A stretch of 8,302 bases of DNA from Savagea sp. (GTDB lineage: Bacteria; Bacillota; Bacilli; Bacillales_A; Planococcaceae): NCBI GenBank assembly GCA_030152265.1, contig JASLHQ010000183.1, positions 1 to 8,302 on the forward strand. The letters run 5' to 3'. Of this stretch, positions 1 to 5,515 are shown in pieces; position 1 is the stretch's first letter; each line of letters opens with the position of its first letter. Below the pieces are notes generated by a model. The model worked only from the letters and a program-made list of their open reading frames with translations. It was not told the origin of the DNA and did no database searches. A program made the translations under genes and the position numbers.

Positions 1-957
1 GGTGAGGTAGCAGAACATTCTTTAGAACAATTAAGTATGGACGTTCAATTAAGTTACATTGAGTATTTTGATCCTTATGACGCCTATCAACTATTGATTG
101 ATAAACATCGTACGGCATGGAAATTAGGCGAAGTAGATGGCATTTTAACATGTTATCCAGAAGTGAAAGAGGTGTTATGTGCAGAAGGGATTCCAGCGGA
201 GTGGGTTAGCACGACAAATTTAGCGACACGCCAAGTGATACAAGCGATTGAACAGCGAGCGGAAGCGGACTATTTTAAGAGAACGCAAATCGCGGCATGT
301 GCGATTGAAATATTCGGGTTAGACCAAAAGCGTACATTGTCTTTTGATATTCAAACGGAAGCGTTGCGTATTCAAATGGCAATGTTGCAAATTAGCCGTC
401 AATTGAACGGTTCTTTTTTTACGTTAGGTCATGAACGGTATATGATGATTACGTCACGTGGAGAAGTATATGATCAACTGTCCAACATGCACCTTGAATT
501 AAAACATATCCATAATGAATACAATATGACGTTGCGTGTCGGAATCGGTTTTGGTGATTCGGCATTGCAAGCGGAACAATATGCGACAGAGGCGTTGCGT
601 TACGCTAGGACGAGCGAAGATCACATCGCAATCGCCATGGCGGAAGAAGAAACAATCCCTCGTTTTATAGAAGCGGAAGAAAAGCATACGATGCCACAGT
701 TAGGCTACTTGTATGAACAGTTTCAAGAAAGCAAAGTAGCGCTTCATCATGTCGAATCGCTTTATCGTGCGATTATTTCAAAAAAATGGACGACATTTAC
801 GACGCAAGATGTCATGCTAGAGTTAGCGATTGGAAGTCGTACAGCCCAACGTCTCGTAAAAACGTTAGTGGAGGCAGACGTACTATTGAAAGTAGGCGAA
901 GAAAAGCGCGGTGGGAAAGGAAGACCGAGTCCTATATATGAATGGACATTAACATAA
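1..957 (+). CDS. Regulator-like protein with degenerate GGDEF-like domain and C-terminal winged helix (5' end outside window)
   Basis: The reading frame is open from base 1, so the ATG at 37 is probably internal; no ribosome binding site precedes it. Numbering from that ATG, residues 1-95 form an alpha/beta region (VDGILTCYPEVKEVL, then GIPAEWVSTT) that recalls the ligand-sensing N-terminal domains of some Firmicutes regulators. Residues about 120-205 look like a GGDEF/nucleotide-cyclase fold: GHERYMMITSRG, then LRVGIGFGDSALQAEQYATE. The catalytic GGDEF signature is absent, so cyclase activity is unlikely. Residues 240-303 predict a winged helix (TTQDVMLELAIGSRTAQRL as helix-turn-helix, then a basic RGGKGRP wing). 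The role is inferred to be a DNA-binding regulator with a nucleotide-like or small-molecule sensor; target and ligand are unknown. No hairpin terminator is visible after the stop, so transcripts may run into the TPP leader. Moderate confidence in the architecture, low in the function. Confidence 0.7.
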   Translation, partial: GEVAEHSLEQLSMDVQLSYIEYFDPYDAYQLLIDKHRTAWKLGEVDGILTCYPEVKEVLCAEGIPAEWVSTTNLATRQVIQAIEQRAEADYFKRTQIAACAIEIFGLDQKRTLSFDIQTEALRIQMAMLQISRQLNGSFFTLGHERYMMITSRGEVYDQLSNMHLELKHIHNEYNMTLRVGIGFGDSALQAEQYATEALRYARTSEDHIAIAMAEEETIPRFIEAEEKHTMPQLGYLYEQFQESKVALHHVESLYRAIISKKWTTFTTQDVMLELAIGSRTAQRLVKTLVEADVLLKVGEEKRGGKGRPSPIYEWTLT

Positions 958-1016
958 ATTAGACTGTCAGGAAAAATTGGTAAATGACGCTATTCTGTCA
1001 CAATGTAAAATTAATA

Positions 1017-1044
1017 TTGACAAATATTCATACTCAGTTATGAT
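1017..1044 (+). promoter_or_regulatory. Sigma-A-type promoter of the thiYXZ operon
   Basis: A perfect -35 TTGACA (1017-1022) and a -10 TATGAT (1039-1044, five of six consensus bases) are separated by 16 bases. Transcription should begin near 1050-1053, about 20 bases before the riboswitch P1 stem. That is the expected place for a promoter serving this leader. No other good promoter lies between the upstream gene and thiY. Confidence 0.75.
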
Positions 1045-1071
1045 GAACATACAATTACATCACGTTTTTTT

Positions 1072-1144
1072 CTACTAGGGGTGCCTTTTTGGCTGAGAAA
1101 TACTCTTAGAACCTGAACTCGTTAGTACGAGCGGAGGGAAGTAG
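1072..1144 (+). promoter_or_regulatory. TPP riboswitch (THI element) aptamer
   Basis: The conserved THI-box blocks occur in order: AGGGGTGCC (1077-1085), GGCTGAGA (1091-1098), ACCTGA (1111-1116) and GGAGGGAAG (1133-1141). P1 pairs CTACT (1072-1076) with AGTAG (1140-1144). P2 pairs 1077-1082 with 1102-1107. P3 is only GCC/GGC around a five-T loop (1083-1093). P5 pairs CTCG (1118-1121) with CGAG (1128-1131). Thiamin pyrophosphate binding is known to close P1 in this family. Here that takes away the 3' strand needed by the downstream antiterminator, so high TPP should switch off thiYXZ by termination. Confidence 0.95.
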
Positions 1145-1169
1145 ATATTTTTTTGCATTACTTCCTTCT
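1133..1169 (+). promoter_or_regulatory. Antiterminator of the TPP switch
   Basis: Bases 1133-1143, the 3' end of the aptamer including GGGAAG and half of P1, can pair with 1159-1169. This gives an 11-bp stem with two G-U pairs and a loop holding the T-run at 1148-1154. The 3' arm includes 1164-1169, which are also the base of the terminator 5' arm. Aptamer P1, this stem and the terminator therefore cannot all form together. Seen by manual pairing only; no energies were computed. Confidence 0.75.
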
Positions 1170-1212
1170 AGGCGTCTCTTTTTAGAAAAAGAAACGATTA
1201 GGAGGATTTTTT
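1164..1212 (+). terminator. TPP-controlled intrinsic terminator
   Basis: Bases 1164-1182 pair with 1187-1205, giving 19 positions with two mismatches (1172/1197 and 1176/1193) and a four-base loop at 1183-1186. Six Ts follow at 1207-1212. This is the expression platform of the riboswitch: it should form when TPP is bound and be blocked when the antiterminator captures 1164-1169. The 3' arm ends in AGGAGG, which resembles a ribosome binding site but is explained by pairing with CCTTCT in the 5' arm. Confidence 0.85.
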
Positions 1213-1277
1213 ATTGAAAAAATAAAAAAAGATGTAATGAAGAGTAGTAAAATAAAAAAGTAGGAGGATAAAAGATA

Positions 1278-2297
1278 ATGAGAACGTGGTATAAAGTACT
1301 GTTTCTCAGTTTATTGACACTCGTGCTCGTCGCGTGTCAAGGAGAAGAAGCAGAACAAAAAGAAAACGCGAATTCAGAATCGGGTGAAGATTTAAAAAAA
1401 GTGCAACTCTTTTTAGATTGGACACCGAATACGAACCACTCAGGAATTTATGCAGCGAAAGCTCAAGGGTATTTTGAAGAGGAAGGGTTAGACGTTGAAA
1501 TTATGCTTCCAGGGGAAGTGCGTACAGAACAAATTGTCGCAACAGGAAAAGCAGAATTCGGGATCAGCTTCCAAACACAAGTGACACAGGCGCGTGCCGA
1601 AAATATGCCGGTCGTCTCAATCGCTGCGATCATTCAACAAAATACGGGCGGTTACTATACGCCGACAGATAAAGGAATTAAAACACCGAAAGATTTTGAA
1701 GGACGCGTTTACGGAGCGTACGGTTCAGACTTAGAAAAATCGATGTTGCAAGCAGTTATGAAAAGTGAAGGCGGCGACGCGAGCAAAGTGGATATGGTCC
1801 AAGTAGGAAATACAGATTACTTCATCGCGACACAACGTGACGTTGATTTCGTCAGCATTTTCTATGCATGGACAGGTATCGAAGGAGAAGTGCGTGGAGC
1901 AGATATGAACTTCATTAAAACGATTGATTACGCACCAGAATTAAATACGTACTCTCCGGTAATCATCACGAACGAAGAGATGATTGAACAAGACCCTGAA
2001 ACGGTTCAAGCTTTCGTGACGGCTGTTTTAAAAGGATATGAATATGCGATTGAAAATCCAGAGGAAACGGCGGACATTTTAATTGCGGAAGAGCCAGATT
2101 TAAACCCAGAATTAGTAAAGCGCAGTCAAGAATGGTTGTCACCACTTTATCAAGAAGATGCGCCAGTATGGGGAACGCAAGAAGAGAAGCGATGGGTCGA
2201 TTACGCGAAGTTTATGTATGATGAAAACATCATTGAAGTAGAAGTAGATGCAAGTGCAGCGTTTACGAATCAATTTATCGAAAATGCTAAAAAGTAA
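1278..2297 (+). CDS. thiY: ABC transporter substrate-binding lipoprotein for formylaminopyrimidine (thiamin precursor), ThiY
   Basis: This 339-residue extracellular binding protein should deliver a thiamin-pyrimidine precursor, known for the family as N-formyl-4-amino-5-aminomethyl-2-methylpyrimidine, to the ThiX/ThiZ importer. The N terminus is a lipoprotein signal: basic start, hydrophobic stretch at residues 7-19 and lipobox LVAC with Cys20, followed by an acidic, Ser/Asn-rich linker (21-40). The mature part is an NMT1/THI5-like domain opening with the hallmark LDWTPNTNHSGIYAA (46-60), then YFEEEGLDVEI and an EFGIS strand. The start is supported by GGAGG at 1263-1267, ten bases upstream. 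It is the first gene behind the TPP riboswitch, eight bases ahead of thiX. Related proteins bind riboflavin (RibY) or other ligands, but the riboswitch strongly favours thiamin precursor uptake. Confidence 0.92.
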   Translation: MRTWYKVLFLSLLTLVLVACQGEEAEQKENANSESGEDLKKVQLFLDWTPNTNHSGIYAAKAQGYFEEEGLDVEIMLPGEVRTEQIVATGKAEFGISFQTQVTQARAENMPVVSIAAIIQQNTGGYYTPTDKGIKTPKDFEGRVYGAYGSDLEKSMLQAVMKSEGGDASKVDMVQVGNTDYFIATQRDVDFVSIFYAWTGIEGEVRGADMNFIKTIDYAPELNTYSPVIITNEEMIEQDPETVQAFVTAVLKGYEYAIENPEETADILIAEEPDLNPELVKRSQEWLSPLYQEDAPVWGTQEEKRWVDYAKFMYDENIIEVEVDASAAFTNQFIENAKK

Positions 2298-2305
2298 GGT
2301 GCTAC

Positions 2306-3067
2306 ATGATGAAATTTTCTAAAATGTGGCGCCCAGCGATCGCTTTACTTTTATTTATCATTTTTTGGGAAATAGCGACGCGACTGTTTGAAATCGAGTC
2401 TTGGGTATTGCCTGCACCGACTTTAATTGTGAAAGAAATGATTGAAGTTTTCCCGACATTCGTGCCACACATTGCATCTACTGTAAAATTAGTACTTATC
2501 GGTTTTTCATTCGGAATTTTAGCAGGGATTACGACAGCAACGATTTTGCACATATTTCCGATCATGCGAGAAATTGTTATGCCATTTCTCGTCATTTCTC
2601 AAAATATCCCGATTATCGTACTTGCACCACTCTTTATGATTTGGTTTGGGCTTGGAGATTTTCCGAAAATTTTAATTATCGCGATGACGGCATTTTTCCC
2701 GATTGCGATTGCCACATTGGATGGCTTCGGACAGACGGATCGAGAGTTGATGCATTACATGAAAATGATGGGAGCGAGCCGCAAGCAAATTTTCTTTAAA
2801 TTACAATTGCCTTATGCAATTCCATCGATTTTTTCAGGGATTAAAATTGCAGCAACTTATAGTGTAATGACAGGGGTCGTAGCGGAATGGCTCGGTGCAC
2901 AAAAAGGAATCGGCGTGTTTATGACATTGTCCGCATCTTCTTACCGTACACCGCGTGTTTTCGTAGCAATCGTCGTCACGATCGTATTAAGCTTACTATT
3001 TTTTGGATTCTTTTTATTGTTAGAGAAGTTGTTTACCCGTTGGAATCGTGAAGGAGTGGAAAAATGA
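2306..3067 (+). CDS. thiX: ABC transporter permease for thiamin-precursor uptake, ThiX
   Basis: This 253-residue integral membrane protein has about six hydrophobic segments (near 11-27, 60-85, 92-113, 120-140, 177-195 and 216-240). The ATPase-contacting EAA-type loop lies at about 151-173 (MKMMGASRKQIFFKLQLPYA followed by IP). Length and layout fit the SsuC/TauC/ThiX class of binding-protein-dependent permeases. It would form the membrane pore fed by ThiY and powered by ThiZ. Two adjacent ATGs (2306 and 2309) are possible starts. The site AAGGTG (2296-2301), which overlaps the thiY stop, lies four bases from the first and seven from the second, so 2309 may be the true start. The stop is followed one base later by the thiZ ATG. 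Confidence 0.92.
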   Translation: MMKFSKMWRPAIALLLFIIFWEIATRLFEIESWVLPAPTLIVKEMIEVFPTFVPHIASTVKLVLIGFSFGILAGITTATILHIFPIMREIVMPFLVISQNIPIIVLAPLFMIWFGLGDFPKILIIAMTAFFPIAIATLDGFGQTDRELMHYMKMMGASRKQIFFKLQLPYAIPSIFSGIKIAATYSVMTGVVAEWLGAQKGIGVFMTLSASSYRTPRVFVAIVVTIVLSLLFFGFFLLLEKLFTRWNREGVEK

Positions 3068-3068
3068 T

Positions 3069-3794
3069 ATGAGCCTCAAAATCGAATCGTTAAGTAAGTC
3101 ATTTGGAGACCGTCTCATTTTATCCGATATTACGTTCACATTAAAACAGGGTGAATTTGTTTCAATTATCGGACCTTCGGGTAGTGGTAAAAGTACCCTC
3201 TTTCATTTGATAGGGGGACTATTACAACCAGATGAAGGACAAGTACTATTAGAGGACAAAAAAATTACGGGAGAACGGGGGCATATTAGTTATATGCCAC
3301 AACAACCTTCCCTCTTTCCGTGGCGTACCGTTTTACAAAATGCGACGCTCGGTAGCGAATTAACAGGCGCACCGAACGAAGAGCTTGCGAAACAGTTATT
3401 GCAAAAAGCGAATCTTGGAGACATGCTGAAAGCCTACCCACATCAGCTTTCAGGAGGCATGAAACAACGAGTCGCTTTCATCCGCGCACTGTTGAGTCCA
3501 CAGTCAATTATGTGCTTAGATGAACCTTTCTCAGCTCTCGATTCTTTTACGAAAAAAGATATGCAACGTTGGCTTTTGGAAACGTGGGAACAATATGATA
3601 AATCGATATTATTTATAACTCATGACATTGAAGAAGCGCTGTTTTTATCGGATCGAATCATCATTTTATCGACGAACCCCGCCACGGTTAAAGAGGTGAT
3701 AGAAGTACCTTTCTCCCGTCCTCGCTCAGATCAATTGTATTTAAGTGAAGAGTTTTTACAATGGAAGAAAAAAGTAGTTGAAACACTCCTATAA
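3069..3794 (+). CDS. thiZ: ABC transporter ATP-binding protein for thiamin-precursor uptake, ThiZ
   Basis: This 241-residue cytoplasmic ATPase drives the ThiXYZ importer. All ABC motifs are intact: Walker A GPSGSGKS (35-42), Q-loop MPQQ (76-79), signature LSGGMKQR (127-134), Walker B IMCLDEP (147-153), D-loop SALD (155-158) and switch His195 in ITHD. The short YMPQQPSLFPWRTV stretch is typical of the nitrate/taurine/thiamin-precursor subclass. I chose the ATG at 3069, because AAGGAG (3051-3056) precedes it by 12 bases. An in-frame GTG at 3048 would add seven residues, but it overlaps thiX and lies upstream of that ribosome binding site. The thiX stop ends at 3067, so the two genes are probably translationally coupled. 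Confidence 0.92.
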   Translation: MSLKIESLSKSFGDRLILSDITFTLKQGEFVSIIGPSGSGKSTLFHLIGGLLQPDEGQVLLEDKKITGERGHISYMPQQPSLFPWRTVLQNATLGSELTGAPNEELAKQLLQKANLGDMLKAYPHQLSGGMKQRVAFIRALLSPQSIMCLDEPFSALDSFTKKDMQRWLLETWEQYDKSILFITHDIEEALFLSDRIIILSTNPATVKEVIEVPFSRPRSDQLYLSEEFLQWKKKVVETLL

Positions 3795-3800
3795 TGTCGA

Positions 3801-3833
3801 AAAACACGTATACTCATTGTATGCGTGTTTTTT
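3801..3833 (+). terminator. Intrinsic terminator after thiYXZ
   Basis: Bases 3801-3813 pair with 3819-3831 in a 13-bp stem with one G-U pair around the loop TCATT. The 3' arm ends in a run of six Ts (3828-3833). It begins seven bases after the thiZ stop and ends just before the ribosome binding site of the next gene. It should therefore separate the thiamin operon from the DUF1722 gene at least partly. Confidence 0.88.
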
Positions 3834-3853
3834 GATAGAAGAGAGGGATTTGT

Positions 3854-4213
3854 ATGAACAAAGAACAACTTTGGCGCACGTCAAAATATGAAGTGTTGGC
3901 ACATAATGAAGCTTCGTATCGCCACATTCAAAAAAATCATCAAAATTGGGATGTTGAACAGTTGTCTCATGCGATTGAGGAGGCGAAGATGCTTATTCCG
4001 ACAATCGGTTCTGTCACGAATAGCTATGAACATATGTGGGGTTATTTTAAAAAGAAAGCGACACAAAAAGAGAAGAATGAGACATTTGATTTACTCTTAC
4101 AGTTTCAACAAGAAGAAATTGAAGAGAAGGAGCTTTGGAAGTGGTTACGTCACTTGGCACAGAAGTATGAAGTGAATTATTTGTTAGAAAGTACCATTTT
4201 ACAACAAAACTAA
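3854..4213 (+). CDS. Stand-alone DUF1722 (YbgA-like) domain protein
   Basis: This 119-residue soluble, highly charged protein consists almost entirely of a DUF1722/YbgA-type domain. Recognisable landmarks are KYEVLAHNEASYRHI (11-25), SYEHMWGYFKKKAT (57-70, the family's conserved H-x-x-GYFK region), EKNETFDLLLQFQQ and the C-terminal LAQKYEVNYLLESTI (101-115). In other bacteria this domain is found alone or fused behind a DUF523 (TudS-like desulfidase) domain, or beside photolyase genes; none of these is present here. The biochemical role is not established. A weak GAGG site (3843-3846) lies seven bases before the ATG. The gene starts only 20 bases after a strong terminator and I see no convincing promoter, so expression probably depends on readthrough or on a promoter inside thiZ. 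A TATAAT at 3790-3795 lacks a good -35. Confidence 0.82.
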   Translation: MNKEQLWRTSKYEVLAHNEASYRHIQKNHQNWDVEQLSHAIEEAKMLIPTIGSVTNSYEHMWGYFKKKATQKEKNETFDLLLQFQQEEIEEKELWKWLRHLAQKYEVNYLLESTILQQN

Positions 4214-4254
4214 AGCGTTCCTTTCCTCTAAAGAAGAGGGGAGGAACGCTTTTT
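4211..4254. terminator. Bidirectional terminator between convergent genes
   Basis: Bases 4212-4229 pair with 4235-4252 in an 18-bp stem containing two G-U pairs, with the five-base loop AAAGA (4230-4234). On the plus strand it runs into TTTTT (4250-4254), a good U-tail. The DUF1722 stop codon TAA (4211-4213) lies inside the base of the stem. The minus-strand amidohydrolase stop begins four bases beyond, so the same hairpin can end that operon too, although its U-tail on that strand is weaker. Confidence 0.9.
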
Positions 4255-4257
4255 AAA

Positions 4258-5496
4258 TTAATCGAGTAAGTTTTTCTCAATCACGCCGTCTTTCATGACG
4301 AGTTGAATGTTTTCTGTATTCGCTAAACCGTGAATGTCAGCGATTGGATCGTTCGATGAAATAATTAAGTCAGCGAGTTTGCCTCGTTCGAGTGTCCCAA
4401 GACGGTCTTCCCAGCCGAGACATTCCGCTGCTGTTTTCGTTGAAGCGACAATTGCATCCATCGGTGTCATTTCAGCATCGACCATTAAGCCGAGCTCACG
4501 CAAGTTTGTACCGTGTTTGAATACACCTGCGTCTGTACCCATTGCAATTTTCACACCTGCTTTGTATGCTTTCGTGAAGCTTTCGCGGTGAATTTCAATC
4601 ACTTCTTTCGATTTTTGAATCGCTGTTTCTGGCATGCCGACTTCGTGTGCTGTCTCTAAAACAGCGACAGGAGCGAGCAATGTCGGTACGAGGTACGTGC
4701 CGTTTTTCAGCATCAATTCAATCGCTTCGTCATCGATGAAAATGCCGTGCTCAATCGAATGAACGCCTGCACGCACCGCATTTTTAATGCCTTGTGCACC
4801 TTGCGCGTGTGCCATCACTTTCGTTCCTTTACGGAATTCTGCCTCTTCTACCATAACGCGTAGCTCCTCTTCAGAGAACTGAGCGAATTCAGGATGGTCT
4901 GTCGCACTGAGCACACCGCCCGTTGCGTGAACTTTAATCACTTCAGCACCAGCACGTAACATTTCGCGTGTTTTTTTGCGAACTTCTTCGACACCGTCGC
5001 ACATTCCGTGTGGCATTCCAGGATAGTCACTTGCGAGCAAATCAACTGTCGTACCTGAAACGGTATATCCGTCACCGTGACCGCCTGTAATCGTTAAAGC
5101 ATTAATGCTCACTTGCATACGAGGACCTGCGATGAGGCCATTTTCAATCGCTTGTTTCATTCCTAAGTCTGCACCGAGTGCGTCTCGAACAGAAGTGACT
5201 CCAGCGTCAAGCGTGCGTTGGAAATAGTCGATCGCCTCGTAAAATCCGTATGAAAATGGTGTCGTTAACGCTTGTGCCATCGGTTTATATTCGAGGCGCA
5301 TATGGACATGTGTATCGATCATCCCTGGCATGACGGTACCGCCATTTCCGTCGATTACTGTTTCTTTTCCTGTTAATGTGTAGCCACTCGCAGGTCCTGC
5401 GTATTGAATTTTATTTTCCTCTATTACGACAACTGCATTGGAAACAGGTGCGTTACCTGTTCCATCGATTAATTGAACATTTTGAATAATATACAT
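4258..5496 (-). CDS. Metal-dependent amidohydrolase, COG1228 type (imidazolonepropionase/Xaa-Pro dipeptidase-like)
   Basis: This 412-residue cytoplasmic hydrolase belongs to the amidohydrolase superfamily. Its beta-sandwich N terminus is followed by the TIM-barrel metal site: HxH at His63 and His65 (PGMIDTHVH), candidate carboxylated Lys188 (VIKVHATGG), His230 (MAHAQG), His250 (SIEHG) and Asp322 (GTDAG). All ligands for a binuclear centre are present, so it should be active. Characterised relatives with the same IKxHATGG and SIEHG pattern include prolidases that cut Xaa-Pro dipeptides; others act on different amides or carbamates, so the substrate is open. No signal peptide is seen. AAGGAG (5507-5512) lies about ten bases before the ATG. 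The gene follows the transporter stop by 19 bases, pointing to one operon in which the transporter supplies the substrate. It is not clearly HutI, because no hut neighbours are present. Confidence 0.88.
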   Translation of the reverse strand: MYIIQNVQLIDGTGNAPVSNAVVVIEENKIQYAGPASGYTLTGKETVIDGNGGTVMPGMIDTHVHMRLEYKPMAQALTTPFSYGFYEAIDYFQRTLDAGVTSVRDALGADLGMKQAIENGLIAGPRMQVSINALTITGGHGDGYTVSGTTVDLLASDYPGMPHGMCDGVEEVRKKTREMLRAGAEVIKVHATGGVLSATDHPEFAQFSEEELRVMVEEAEFRKGTKVMAHAQGAQGIKNAVRAGVHSIEHGIFIDDEAIELMLKNGTYLVPTLLAPVAVLETAHEVGMPETAIQKSKEVIEIHRESFTKAYKAGVKIAMGTDAGVFKHGTNLRELGLMVDAEMTPMDAIVASTKTAAECLGWEDRLGTLERGKLADLIISSNDPIADIHGLANTENIQLVMKDGVIEKNLLD

Positions 5497-5515
5497 ATCC
5501 TACATCTCCTTAAAA

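Noticed and set aside
958..1010. Possible terminator after the first gene (CTGTCA copies at 964 and 995)
   Set aside because: The copies are direct, not inverted, repeats and no U-tailed stem can be drawn.
2302..2595. Antisense open frame opposite thiX
   Set aside because: It is a mirror of the permease coding frame without start signals.
3048..3068. GTG at 3048 as an upstream start of thiZ, adding seven residues
   Set aside because: It overlaps the thiX end and lies upstream of the AAGGAG site that serves the ATG at 3069; homologous ATPases begin close to the MSLKIESLSKSF sequence.
3888..4175. Lys/Arg-rich open frame inside the DUF1722 gene
   Set aside because: It is a frame-shifted shadow of an A-rich gene; no start signal, and the DUF1722 frame carries recognisable family motifs.
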